Assembly: GCF_002979475.1 (NCBI RefSeq)
Contig: NZ_PCOY01000025.1
Location: 1-56,577 of the forward strand
DNA length: 56,577 nucleotides
Direction of reading: 5' to 3'
Origin: Microbacterium sp. MYb62
GTDB lineage: Bacteria; Actinomycetota; Actinomycetes; Actinomycetales; Microbacteriaceae
The position numbers and the translations under genes are program-made. The notes below the pieces were generated by a model, which did not search any database, was not told the origin of the DNA, and worked only from the letters and a program-made list of their open reading frames with translations. Shown here piece by piece: positions 1 through 7,926 of the stretch (position 1 is the stretch's first letter; every line of letters starts with the position of its first letter).

Positions 1-47
1 CGAAGGGGACGAGGGGACGAAGGGACGAGGATGTGGGAGGGGGCTGG

Positions 48-53
48 CACAAT
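48..53 (+). promoter_or_regulatory. Candidate -10 box of a leaderless esterase transcript
   Basis: CACAAT lies six bases before the GTG at 60. The same hexamer-N6-start spacing recurs at other genes in this window, and no well-spaced ribosome binding site precedes this GTG. No -35 was identified. Confidence 0.4.
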
Positions 54-59
54 GACGGT

Positions 60-716
60 GTGAGTGAGAACCTGACGATCGACGCCGCCGCGACCAGATG
101 GTCGTCCCCCGACCGCGATGGGAAGCCGCTGCTGGTGCTGCTGCACGGCTACGGGGCGGACGAGCACGACCTGTTCGGACTCATCCCCTATCTCCCCGAA
201 GGCGTCGCCGTGGCATCCGTCGCCGCGCCCCTGGCACCGCCGTGGCCGATGCCCGGTCGCTCCTGGTACCCGATCGAGGGGCTCGAGGGACGCAGCCCCG
301 AGGCCGTGACCGTCGCCGCAGGGGCGTTCCTGCGCTGGCTCGACATCGCCGCGGGCGACGCCCCCTCGATCGCACTTCTCGGCTTCTCGCAGGGCGCGGC
401 CGTGTCACTGCAGGCTCTGCGACTCGCCCCCGACCGCATCGACGCGGTCGTCGCCCTGAGCGGCTACGCGGCACCCGGCGAGCTCCCCGACGACGAGGTT
501 CTGGCCGAACGGCGCCCACCCGTCTTCTGGGGCCGCGGAACGCACGACGACGTCATCCCACCCGCTTTGATCGACCACACCGCGCAGTGGCTGCCCGGAC
601 ATTCCGAGCTCTCCGGGAGGGTGTACACCGGCCTCACGCACAGCATCTCCGAAGAGGAGCTGACAGACGTGCACCGATTCCTGTCGAAGTGGATCGACGG
701 GATCGCCGCGAGCTGA
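60..716 (+). CDS. alpha/beta-hydrolase, phospholipase/carboxylesterase family
   Basis: This 218-residue protein has the cytosolic carboxylesterase/lysophospholipase (AB_hydrolase_2) layout. An oxyanion-region LLHGYGADEHD is near residue 30, the nucleophile elbow is GFSQG (Ser110), an acid lies in RGTHDD (about Asp163-164), and the catalytic His194 is in GLTHS. It should hydrolyse short-chain or acyl-thio esters; the substrate cannot be read from sequence. The reading frame is open up to a GTG at 33, but I prefer GTG 60 because a -10-like hexamer sits six bases before it and homology-like sequence begins there. It converges on the next gene with no intergenic base. Confidence 0.85.
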   Translation: MSENLTIDAAATRWSSPDRDGKPLLVLLHGYGADEHDLFGLIPYLPEGVAVASVAAPLAPPWPMPGRSWYPIEGLEGRSPEAVTVAAGAFLRWLDIAAGDAPSIALLGFSQGAAVSLQALRLAPDRIDAVVALSGYAAPGELPDDEVLAERRPPVFWGRGTHDDVIPPALIDHTAQWLPGHSELSGRVYTGLTHSISEEELTDVHRFLSKWIDGIAAS

Positions 717-1037
717 TCAGCGCTCGGGGGGTTCCTCATCCGCACCAGGGGTTCCGTCGCGGTCTTCGCCGTCGGCCTCGCCCGCAGTGTCGGCCTCGCC
801 CGCGATGTCATCCTCGTCCTCGTGCGCACCCTCGTGCTCACCTCGTGCGCGCCGGCCACCGCCCCCGGTGAAGGCGACGGAGAAGGCGACGCCGATCGCC
901 ACCCCGAGCCCGATACCGAGCGCCCAGTTCTGCAGAGCGGCGCCCAGCGAGGCGCCGACCGCCATCCCGAGGGCGAGGCCGATGCCCAGCCCCATGCGGG
1001 CCCGCGACTCCTGAGGGCTCGGGTTCTGATCTGCCAT
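717..1037 (-). CDS. small glycine-zipper membrane protein, unknown function
   Basis: This 106-residue protein has a short polar N-terminus and a Gly/Ala-rich hydrophobic region at about 14-57. That region reads as two closely packed GxxxG-type helices. An acidic Glu/Asp/Gly tail of about 45 residues follows. I do not recognise a named family; such small proteins are common beside esterases in Microbacteriaceae. ATG 1037 follows a TAGCGT hexamer by six bases, and that six-base spacer also reads GGAGGC, so leaderless or Shine-Dalgarno initiation are both possible. It probably inserts in the cytoplasmic membrane with the acidic tail free. Confidence 0.65.
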   Translation of the reverse strand: MADQNPSPQESRARMGLGIGLALGMAVGASLGAALQNWALGIGLGVAIGVAFSVAFTGGGGRRARGEHEGAHEDEDDIAGEADTAGEADGEDRDGTPGADEEPPER

Positions 1038-1043
1038 GCCTCC

Positions 1044-1049
1044 ACGCTA
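1044..1049 (-). promoter_or_regulatory. Candidate -10 box (TAGCGT) for the small membrane protein
   Basis: On the minus strand TAGCGT is followed by exactly six bases and then the ATG at 1037, matching the leaderless pattern seen elsewhere in the window. Confidence 0.4.
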
Positions 1050-1090
1050 CGGACTCGTCGGCGCCACAGCATCCCCCACGCGACGGATGC

Positions 1091-2845
1091 TCAGGCGCGG
1101 ATCAGGAAGGTCGCCTCGATCCCCCAGCCGAGCGGCTGCACCTGCTCGGTCGTCCAGCCTGCAGCGGCTGCCAGCTCTCCCAGCGCATCACTGGAGCGGA
1201 TGGGCGCGCCGGTCATGGCGAACCCGAGGATCTGATGTTCCTCGGCCCCCGGGCTGAGCGCGTCCGGCCTGCTCGATTCCAGGAGGATCACGCGTGCCGC
1301 GTGCGGCGCGAGCTCGTCGAGGAGAGCGACGGCCTCGGCATCCGTCCGGTGCGCGAGAGCGAGCGCGAGCACGGCGACGTCGACCAGCCGGCCGGTCCAC
1401 CCGGCGGACGGATCCTGCCCCACCGCCTCGACCACGGCGTCGCGCACCCGCCCGTGCTCGTGCAGGGCGACACCGATGCCGCCGTGCCCACCGTCCTCGA
1501 AGGCACCGAGGACCGCGGGGGCGCCGGGGCCGACGACGAGCAGGCTGGAGACCTCCTGCCACATCGGGTCGGCCACGAAGCCGTCGAGCAGGTAGGCCAA
1601 TCGCCCCGCGTCCTCCACGAGTTCTTCGACGTGGGTGGCATCCGCCTGCGCCTGCATCGCGAGCGTCGCCCCGTGCGCGCGCTCCCAGGGAGAGACGCCG
1701 TCCCGCAGGGCATGGTCGAGATCACGCAGCGCCAGCACGGCCTCCGCCTCGAGTCCGTCGAACTCCTCGCGATGATGCTCCTCGAGGAGATCCTCGCCGA
1801 AGCGGCCGAGAGCGAGCGCGTCGGCATCCCCGACGACCACCTCTGCGGACGTGAGGATGCCGCGCAGCGCTTCGAGCGCCCTCGCGGCCACCCCGAGTCG
1901 TGCCGCGAGCTCCGGCAGCGCCAGGGGGCCGTCGGCGAGGGCGTCCACCATGCCGAGCCGGACGGCGGCTCGCACGACGAGCCATGGTACCGGCGACGCA
2001 GGCTCCACCACGGGCGGCAGCTCCGGCGTCGACGCGTCGTCGCCGTGGGCGGTCTCCGCGTGCCAGTAGCCGGTGACGTTGATGCGGTCCTTCGCGAATC
2101 CCCGCTCGCGTTGCAGGTACCGCCGCACCGGCAGCAGGGCGCGGCTCTCCGCCGCCGCCCACACATAGCCCTCGCCGTCTTCCGGAAGCGCGAGCGCCCG
2201 CACGGCCGCCTCCACGGCGGCGGCATCGGCACCGGCAGCCTGCACCCAGGCCGCCGTGTCGCCCTCCCGCAGGTGCAGCTCCTGCTGCGCGGCGTCGTCT
2301 TCGACCAGCAGCAGCACGTGCGCGGGAGCGTCGACCGGACGCTCGTCGAGGAACCGTCCGACCGCCGGCAGACCCGTCTCGTCGGCGATCAATGCGATCC
2401 AGTCGAGCTCGTCCGGCAGGCGCAGCGACGACTTCGGCCCGACGAAGCACAGCTCATCCCCGGGGGCGGCGGACTGCGCCCACGACGCCGCGGGCCCATC
2501 GCCGTGCAGCACGAAGTCGAGCGCCATCTCCCCGGCACCGACATCCACCCAGCGCGGCGTGTAGTCGCGGGCGACCCGGTTCTCCGCGGCGGTCCATTCG
2601 ATGCCGTGCGGCAGTTGGATCGGCAGTGCCGACTCCAGATCGCCGTCCGCGGCGAAGATCAGCTTGATGTGGTCGTCGAAGCCCGGCGCCGCGAAGGCGC
2701 GATGCGTGTGCCCGTCGACGACGGTCTCCCCCAGTCCTTCTCCGCCGACGACGATGCGCCGCATGCGAGGAGTGATCTCCTCGATGCGGCGCACGGTCAC
2801 ACGGCGCACGACCAGCGGATGCGAGGTGAATGCGCGCTGTGCCAT
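1091..2845 (-). CDS. siderophore-interacting protein fused to a methyltransferase-like C-terminal domain
   Basis: The first 265 of 584 residues form a siderophore-interacting/ferric-reductase (SIP) module. It has the FAD-binding RDYTPR at 93-98, a HGDGPAASWA segment near 114-123, WAAAES at 229-234 and RINVTGYW at 254-261. This half should reduce Fe(III)-siderophore in the cytoplasm with FAD and NAD(P)H. After a linker (about 265-285), the remainder looks like a class I O-methyltransferase: a winged-helix dimerisation region (285-370) and a Rossmann-like LVVGPGAP at 436-443 that lacks a clean glycine-rich SAM motif. Usual SIPs are 250-300 residues, so this is a fusion. ATG 2845 is one base after the stop of the binding-protein gene, implying coupled translation. 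Confidence 0.85.
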   Translation of the reverse strand: MAQRAFTSHPLVVRRVTVRRIEEITPRMRRIVVGGEGLGETVVDGHTHRAFAAPGFDDHIKLIFAADGDLESALPIQLPHGIEWTAAENRVARDYTPRWVDVGAGEMALDFVLHGDGPAASWAQSAAPGDELCFVGPKSSLRLPDELDWIALIADETGLPAVGRFLDERPVDAPAHVLLLVEDDAAQQELHLREGDTAAWVQAAGADAAAVEAAVRALALPEDGEGYVWAAAESRALLPVRRYLQRERGFAKDRINVTGYWHAETAHGDDASTPELPPVVEPASPVPWLVVRAAVRLGMVDALADGPLALPELAARLGVAARALEALRGILTSAEVVVGDADALALGRFGEDLLEEHHREEFDGLEAEAVLALRDLDHALRDGVSPWERAHGATLAMQAQADATHVEELVEDAGRLAYLLDGFVADPMWQEVSSLLVVGPGAPAVLGAFEDGGHGGIGVALHEHGRVRDAVVEAVGQDPSAGWTGRLVDVAVLALALAHRTDAEAVALLDELAPHAARVILLESSRPDALSPGAEEHQILGFAMTGAPIRSSDALGELAAAAGWTTEQVQPLGWGIEATFLIRA

Positions 2846-2846
2846 C

Positions 2847-3839
2847 TCAGCCGAACAGCTCCTCGATGATGTCGAGCAGGGCGAGGGCCTCGTCGTAGTC
2901 GCCGCGGGCGACCCAGTACGGCAGCACGTACGCGGCGTCGTTCTGGAACGCCGGGAGTGCGGCGAGGACGGGGTTCTCCGACAGCGTGTCGACGTCGCCG
3001 ATGTCGGTGTTGAAGCCGGTGATGAACACGGTCGGCTGGGTGATGACCTGCCCCACCTGCTCGGTCGACAGCTCGAACGAGTCGCCGCCGGGCGTGTAGG
3101 GCTCGTAGTCGCCCTGGGCGAAGATCGGCGCCGCTTCGATGCCGACGGCGTCGAACACCACGGGAAGGCCCATGTCCTCCCGGGCGACATAGACCCTGCC
3201 GTCGGGGAGGATCGACAGGAACGCGGACGGTGCGGTCGGCACCGTGATGTTCGCGGCCACCTCGTCCACGCGGTCCTCGTAGGCGGCGAGCGCCTCGTCG
3301 TAGACCTCGCCCTTGCCGAAGACGTCGTCGGCGAGGAACGAGTACTGGTCCTGCCAGGTCGCCTTCTCGCCGCTGACGAGGACGGTCGGGGCGATGTCGC
3401 TGAGGTCGTCGTAGGCGTCGGTGGCCAGGAAGAGCGGGAAGCCGACGCCTCCGCCGACGATCAGGTCGGGCTCCAACGCGAGGATCGCCTCGAGGTCGAA
3501 GCCGTCGCCGCTCCAGGTGATGAACTCGGTGCCCTGCTTCTCGGCGTCCTCGGCCCAGAAGTCGGAGAACGACGCCTCGTAGCCGAAGTCCTCGGAGGTG
3601 AGCGCCGCGACCGGCACGTCGAGGTCGTAGAGGTACCCGGCGAGGGCGTAGTTCAGCACCACGACCTTCTGCGGGTCGGCCGGGATGGTGACGTCCCCCT
3701 GACCGGTGGCGACGACACGCGTGGTCGCCTCCTCGGACGCGCCGGCTCCCGATTCGGGGGCCGGTTCGGAGGCGCAGGACGCCAAGGCGAACAGGGCGAC
3801 CACGGGAAGGGCGGCAAGGACACGGACGGATCTGGACAT
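2847..3839 (-). CDS. ferric-siderophore ABC transporter substrate-binding lipoprotein
   Basis: This 330-residue protein has a lipoprotein signal peptide with lipobox LASC (Cys22). An acidic low-complexity linker and a class III (FecB/FepB-type) periplasmic-binding-protein fold follow. The start of the mature domain (VVATGQGDVTIPADPQKVVVLNY) is typical of the family. It should bind a ferric siderophore at the outer face of the membrane and deliver it to the FecCD permeases encoded at 4816-6911. A GAGG ribosome binding site precedes ATG 3839. The gene reads away from an iron box at 3905-3923 and is followed after one base by the siderophore reductase. The specific siderophore is not deducible. 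Confidence 0.9.
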   Translation of the reverse strand: MSRSVRVLAALPVVALFALASCASEPAPESGAGASEEATTRVVATGQGDVTIPADPQKVVVLNYALAGYLYDLDVPVAALTSEDFGYEASFSDFWAEDAEKQGTEFITWSGDGFDLEAILALEPDLIVGGGVGFPLFLATDAYDDLSDIAPTVLVSGEKATWQDQYSFLADDVFGKGEVYDEALAAYEDRVDEVAANITVPTAPSAFLSILPDGRVYVAREDMGLPVVFDAVGIEAAPIFAQGDYEPYTPGGDSFELSTEQVGQVITQPTVFITGFNTDIGDVDTLSENPVLAALPAFQNDAAYVLPYWVARGDYDEALALLDIIEELFG

Positions 3840-3904
3840 GGAGACCTCGGGATCGACGGATGCGGGCTGACCCGACGGGCACGCGGCGGACGGCGCAGCT
3901 CGGG

Positions 3905-3923
3905 TAAGGTAAGGCTATTCTCA
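3905..3923. promoter_or_regulatory. DtxR/IdeR-type iron box
   Basis: The 19-mer TAAGGTAAGGCTATTCTCA matches 14 of 19 positions of the classical TTAGGTTAGGCTAACCTAA iron box, counted by eye. It lies 66 bases upstream of the binding-protein ATG and 71 bases upstream of the AraC-regulator GTG, inside the divergent promoter region. It predicts Fe(II)-dependent repression of siderophore uptake by a DtxR/IdeR regulator encoded elsewhere. Confidence 0.65.
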
Positions 3924-3993
3924 CTAACCGGTCGAATCGTGACGCATGCGACATCGACACGGACGGATACGACATGTCTCGGAGGGGAACAGC

Positions 3994-4737
3994 GTGCGAT
4001 CCACCGCTCTCGCCGGCACCGTCCCGGAGAACTCGATCCGCTTCCTCGGACACGACACCCACGAGCACGATGAACCGCATGTCGTCTACGTGGTGACCGG
4101 CTCGGCCGTGCTGACGGTCGACGGGGTCGACATCCCGCTCCGTCGACATGAAGCCGTGTGGATGCAGCCGCACGTCCCGCACGCCGTCCGCGTCCGCGAA
4201 GGGGGGACGGTGCTCGGTCCCATCCTCGAGGACTCCGCGACGCCCTCGACGCGGGTTCGCGTGCTCGGCGTGGTGCCCGCCCTCGTCGACGTCATGACCA
4301 CCGCCCTCGTGGCAGCCCCCAGCACCGACGAGCAGATCCTGCCGTTCCGCCGCGCGATCGCCCGGGTGCTGCTGACCGTGTCACGCCCGTACTTCCCCGT
4401 CGTGTACCCCGAGCACCCTGCCGCCCGCCGCCTCGCGAAAGACGCCCTGCGGCTGCCGGTCCCGCTCGACGAGCTGGCCACCCGCCACCGGATGAGCGCG
4501 CGCCAGGTGCAGCGCATCTTCGTCACCGAGACCGGCTGGTCGTTCTCGCGCTGGCGCGGCCGTGCACGCATGAACGCGGCCGTCGCGCACCTGATCGGCG
4601 GCGGCGACCTGACCGCGGCGGCGCGGCTCTCCGGCTTCGGCACCAGGGCCGGGCTCGTGAAGGCGCTCAGCCGGGAGACGGGAATCGCCGCCGATCGGCT
4701 CACCGCCGACCCCCGCGCCGCCCTCATCGACGACTGA
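3994..4737 (+). CDS. AraC-family transcriptional regulator with N-terminal cupin domain
   Basis: This 247-residue protein has a cupin-type sensor domain (HDTHEHDEPHVVYVVTGSAVLTVDG at about 18-45) and a C-terminal AraC double helix-turn-helix at about 150-235. A second-helix-like GGGDLTAAARLSGFGTRAGLVKAL is visible. GTG 3994 is chosen because GGAGGG at 3981-3986 lies eight bases upstream; an in-frame ATG at 3946 has no such site. Its position between the binding-protein and permease genes suggests that it activates the siderophore operon, perhaps with the siderophore as coinducer. That role is inferred from neighbourhood. The iron box upstream could make it iron-repressed itself. Confidence 0.85.
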   Translation: MRSTALAGTVPENSIRFLGHDTHEHDEPHVVYVVTGSAVLTVDGVDIPLRRHEAVWMQPHVPHAVRVREGGTVLGPILEDSATPSTRVRVLGVVPALVDVMTTALVAAPSTDEQILPFRRAIARVLLTVSRPYFPVVYPEHPAARRLAKDALRLPVPLDELATRHRMSARQVQRIFVTETGWSFSRWRGRARMNAAVAHLIGGGDLTAAARLSGFGTRAGLVKALSRETGIAADRLTADPRAALIDD

Positions 4738-4815
4738 CCCGCAGGGTGCGGACGGATGCCGACGCACGGATCGACGGCCGGAAGCTGTTAGCGTTTCGGC
4801 GTTCAGAGGAGCCCC

Positions 4816-5865
4816 ATGACCACCGCCACGCGCATCGAACCGGCCACCGGCGTCCGCGTTCGTCGGCACCGCACCCGGCGTCGCGTGCTCGGGCTCGGCG
4901 TCTCGCTGCTGCTCGTCGCCGCGCTGTGCGTGCTCAGCGTGGCCGTGGGCTCGGCCGCATTGTCTCTCGATGTGGTCTGGCAGGCCTTCGTGGCGCCGGA
5001 CGGATCGGCGAGCCAGGTCACCGTCACCAGCGCGCGCGTGGACCGGACGGTGCTCGGGCTGCTCGTGGGCGCCGCACTCGGCGTCTCGGGAGCACTCATC
5101 CAGGCCCTCACCCGCAACCCGCTCGCCGATCCCGGCATCCTCGGAGTGAACGCCGGAGCCGGTTTCGCCGTGACCCTCGCGGTGGCCTTCCTCGGGATCA
5201 CCCGCATCGACCAGTACCTGCCGTTCGCGTTCGTCGGGGCCATCGCCGCATCCGCCGTGGTCTACCTCGCCGCCGGTGCCGGTCGCGGCGCCGGGTCACC
5301 GGTGCGCCTGACCCTGGTCGGCGTGGCCTTCGCGGCCGTGCTCACCGGGTTCTCGCACACGCTCGCCCTGATCGACACGGAGACCTTCGACCGGATGCGG
5401 TTCTGGGGCGCAGGCACGCTCGCCGACCGCCCGGCCGGGACGATCGACGCGATCCTCGTGCCGATCGGCATCGGACTCCTGATCGCCGCCTTCTGCGTAC
5501 GCCCGCTCAACGCCCTCGCTCTCGGCGAGGACACCGCCAGGGCAGTGGGCGTGCGGCTCGGCACGGCCAGGGTGGGGATCATCCTCGCCGTCGCCCTGCT
5601 GTGCGGAGCCGCGACGGCCGCCGTCGGCCCCCTGGTCTTCGTCGGACTGGTCGTCCCGCATGCCGTGCGCTGGATCACCGGCCCCGACTGGGTCTGGATC
5701 ACGCTGTACTCCGCGGTGCTGGCACCGGCGCTGGTGCTCGGCGCCGACATCCTCGGCCGCATCGTGGCGATCCCCGCCGAGCTGCAGGTCGGAGTGATGC
5801 TGCCGCTGATCGGCGCGCCCGTGCTCATCGCCCTGGTGCGCGGCCGGAAGGCGAAGGCCCTGTGA
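4816..5865 (+). CDS. iron-siderophore ABC transporter permease (FecCD family), first subunit
   Basis: This 349-residue integral membrane protein has about ten hydrophobic segments. It carries FecCD family hallmarks: GLLVGAALGVSGALIQALTRNPLADPGILGVNAGAG at about 79-113 and GPLVFVGLVVPHAVRWITG near 274-292. It should form half of the transmembrane channel for ferric siderophore import. The N-terminal 25 residues are basic and probably cytoplasmic. AGAGGAG lies just before ATG 4816. Its stop overlaps the GTG of the second permease by four bases (GTGA), so the two subunits are translationally coupled. Confidence 0.93.
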   Translation: MTTATRIEPATGVRVRRHRTRRRVLGLGVSLLLVAALCVLSVAVGSAALSLDVVWQAFVAPDGSASQVTVTSARVDRTVLGLLVGAALGVSGALIQALTRNPLADPGILGVNAGAGFAVTLAVAFLGITRIDQYLPFAFVGAIAASAVVYLAAGAGRGAGSPVRLTLVGVAFAAVLTGFSHTLALIDTETFDRMRFWGAGTLADRPAGTIDAILVPIGIGLLIAAFCVRPLNALALGEDTARAVGVRLGTARVGIILAVALLCGAATAAVGPLVFVGLVVPHAVRWITGPDWVWITLYSAVLAPALVLGADILGRIVAIPAELQVGVMLPLIGAPVLIALVRGRKAKAL

Positions 5866-6911
5866 GCGCGGCGCTCGTCCTCCGCGCAGGACCGCTCTCG
5901 GTGCGCACCACACGGCGGATGCTCCTGGTGTGCGCCGCGCTGGTGGCCGTCGCACTCGGACTGGCCGTATGGGCGATGACGCTCGGCAGTTACGGACTGA
6001 GCGCCGGAGAGGTGATCGGCGCGTTCCTCGGAACCACGGAGGGACCGGCGCGCAAGGTCGTGATCGAGTGGCGGGCTCCGCGCGTGGTCGCCGCGCTGCT
6101 GTTCGGCGCGGCGCTCGGCGTCTCGGGCAGCATCTTCCAGTCCCTCACCCGCAACCCTCTGGGGAGCCCGGACGTGATCGGGTTCAGCACCGGCTCGTAC
6201 ACCGGCGTGATCCTGATGATGCTGACCGGCGCGACCGGGTACGCGGCCTACGCCACGGGGGCGCTGATCGGCGGCGTGCTGACCGCCGTCGTGGTCTACG
6301 TGCTCGCGTTCCGCCGCGGGATGCAGGGCTTCCGTCTCATCATCGTCGGCATCGCGATGGGGGCGCTGCTGGGTTCGCTGAACACGTGGTTCAGCACCAG
6401 GGCCGACGTCGACCTCGCCCTGCGCGCGGCCGTCTGGGGGGCGGGCTCCCTCGCGGCCGTGGACGGGACCACGCTCGGCATCGCGGCGATAGCGATCGCC
6501 GCCGTGCTGCTGTGCGCGCCGGCGGCCCAGCGGCGGATGCGACGGCTCGAGCTCGGCGACGACGCCGCAGCCATGCTCGGCATCCCGTTGGAGCGCACCC
6601 GCGGGATGCTCATGCTGCTCGGGGTCGCCGCGATCGCCGCCGTGACGGCCGCCGCCGGGCCGATCGCCTTCGTCGCCCTCGCCGCCCCGCAGATCGGCCA
6701 GCGCCTGACCGGGCGGGGAACGTCGGTCGACCTGGTCGGCGCCGCACTGACCGGTTCGGTGCTGCTGCTCGTCGCCGATGTGATCGCGCAGCACGCGATC
6801 CCCGATGTGACGCTGCCGACCGGCGCCGTGACGATCTGCATCGGCGGCGTCTACCTGCTCGTGCTGCTCATGCGCGAGAGCCGGCGCTTCACCGGAGGAG
6901 GACGACGATGA
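5862..6911 (+). CDS. iron-siderophore ABC transporter permease (FecCD family), second subunit
   Basis: This 349-residue partner permease is paralogous to the preceding gene. It has GAALGVSGSIFQSLTRNPLGSPDVIGFSTGSYTG near 84-118 and a late GPIAFVALAAPQIGQRLTG motif. About ten membrane segments are predicted. GTG 5862 overlaps the previous stop in a GTGA junction. The frame extends far upstream, but that extension lies within the first permease in another frame. The gene ends in an ATGA overlap with the ATPase gene, completing a permease-permease-ATPase operon. Confidence 0.92.
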   Translation: MSAALVLRAGPLSVRTTRRMLLVCAALVAVALGLAVWAMTLGSYGLSAGEVIGAFLGTTEGPARKVVIEWRAPRVVAALLFGAALGVSGSIFQSLTRNPLGSPDVIGFSTGSYTGVILMMLTGATGYAAYATGALIGGVLTAVVVYVLAFRRGMQGFRLIIVGIAMGALLGSLNTWFSTRADVDLALRAAVWGAGSLAAVDGTTLGIAAIAIAAVLLCAPAAQRRMRRLELGDDAAAMLGIPLERTRGMLMLLGVAAIAAVTAAAGPIAFVALAAPQIGQRLTGRGTSVDLVGAALTGSVLLLVADVIAQHAIPDVTLPTGAVTICIGGVYLLVLLMRESRRFTGGGRR

Positions 6912-7681
6912 CACGACTGGCGGCGGAGGACCTGCGCGTCGGCTACGGCGGCAGGGGCGTGCTCGACGGCCTCGACGTGCGCATCCCCGATGGGGAGCTG
7001 ACTGTGATCGTGGGCCCGAACGCCTGCGGCAAGTCGACCCTGCTGCGCGCGTTCGCCCGACTGCTCCCGGCGACCGGAGGGCGGGTGCTCCTGGACGGCG
7101 GAGACATCACACGACTGTCGACCAAGGAGGTCGCTCGGCGGATGGGCCTGCTGCCGCAGAGCCCGCTCGCGCCCGAGGGCATCACGGTCGCCGACCTCGT
7201 CGGACGCGGCCGCTACCCGCACCAGAGCGTGCTGTCGAGCTGGTCCGTCGAAGACGAGCGCGCGGTCGCCGAGGCCATGTCGGCGACGAACGTCACCGCT
7301 CTCGCCGAGAGGAACGTCGACGAGCTCTCGGGCGGCCAGCGGCAGCGCGCATGGATCGCGATGGCGTTGGCGCAGGAGACACCGATCCTGCTGCTGGACG
7401 AGCCGACCACGTTCCTCGACATCGGGCACCAGATCGAGGTGCTCGAACTCGTCACGCGCCTGCACCGCGAGGGGCGCACGGTCGTCGTGGTGCTGCACGA
7501 CATCAACCAGGCCGCCCGTTACGCGTCGCACCTGATCGCGATGAAGGACGGCCGCATCGTCGCGGAAGGTCCTCCCCGTGACATCGTCGACGCCGCGCTG
7601 CTCACGGACCTGTTCGATCTCGAGGCCCGGGTGATCTCCGACCCGGACACGGGAGCTCCCGTGGTGCTGCCCGGACGCTGA
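6908..7681 (+). CDS. iron-siderophore ABC transporter ATP-binding protein
   Basis: This 257-residue FecE/FepC-type ATPase has Walker A GPNACGKST at 36-44, signature LSGGQRQRAW, Walker B LLLDEPTTFLD and switch histidine in VVLHDINQAARY. The DEPTTFLDIGHQ form is typical of siderophore and cobalamin importers. It should energise the FecCD channel at the inner face of the membrane. ATG 6908 overlaps the upstream stop (ATGA). It is the last gene of the plus-strand siderophore operon. Confidence 0.94.
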   Translation: MTRLAAEDLRVGYGGRGVLDGLDVRIPDGELTVIVGPNACGKSTLLRAFARLLPATGGRVLLDGGDITRLSTKEVARRMGLLPQSPLAPEGITVADLVGRGRYPHQSVLSSWSVEDERAVAEAMSATNVTALAERNVDELSGGQRQRAWIAMALAQETPILLLDEPTTFLDIGHQIEVLELVTRLHREGRTVVVVLHDINQAARYASHLIAMKDGRIVAEGPPRDIVDAALLTDLFDLEARVISDPDTGAPVVLPGR

Positions 7682-7689
7682 GGGCAGAG

Positions 7690-7728
7690 CGACACGCCCG
7701 GGAGTTGCGGAACGCCGACACGCCCGGG
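7690..7728 (+). repeat. Pair of 13-base direct repeats (CGACACGCCCGGG)
   Basis: Identical 13-mers occupy 7690-7702 and 7716-7728, with a 26-base period, directly after the ATPase stop. The 9-mer CGACACGCC also sits in the arms of the long inverted repeat at 54049-54107. Function is unknown. Confidence 0.6.
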
Positions 7729-7729
7729 T

Positions 7730-7911
7730 ATCGTCGGGGAGTCCTGTCCGCCGTGTCTGGAAGTCCTTTGATCTGATCCGTCGCCTCCGCGCTCCCTCTT
7801 CCGCGCGCTGACCCGACGATCGCCGACTCCACGGCTGACCTCTCCCTCCCGTGACGCTCCCGCGTCCGGTCGAGACGCGGCAGAGGTCCGGTGTCAGTGC
7901 ACCCTCGCACT
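7730..7911 (+). promoter_or_regulatory. Structured leader upstream of the ABC-F gene
   Basis: Three pairings are visible. ATCGTCGGG (7730-7738) is complementary to CCCGACGAT (7812-7820). A 7-bp hairpin joins 7860-7866 to 7874-7880. AGTGC (7896-7900) pairs with GCACT (7907-7911) just before the AGGAG ribosome binding site at 7916-7920. Antibiotic-responsive ABC-F genes often have attenuator leaders, so the structure may be regulatory, but no clear leader peptide was found. Confidence 0.35.
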
Positions 7912-7926
7912 CGACAGGAGACACCC

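Noticed and set aside
1235..2869. Long plus-strand open frame opposite the siderophore reductase
   Set aside because: It is an antisense shadow typical of high-GC DNA, rich in Arg/Gly/Pro/His, with no domain; the minus-strand gene is clear.
4738..4815. Second iron box before the permease operon
   Set aside because: The sequence around CTGTTAGCGTTTCGG shares too few positions with the iron-box consensus.
5262..6914. Long minus-strand open frame opposite the FecCD permeases
   Set aside because: Composition is that of a GC-skew artefact and it covers two well-supported genes.
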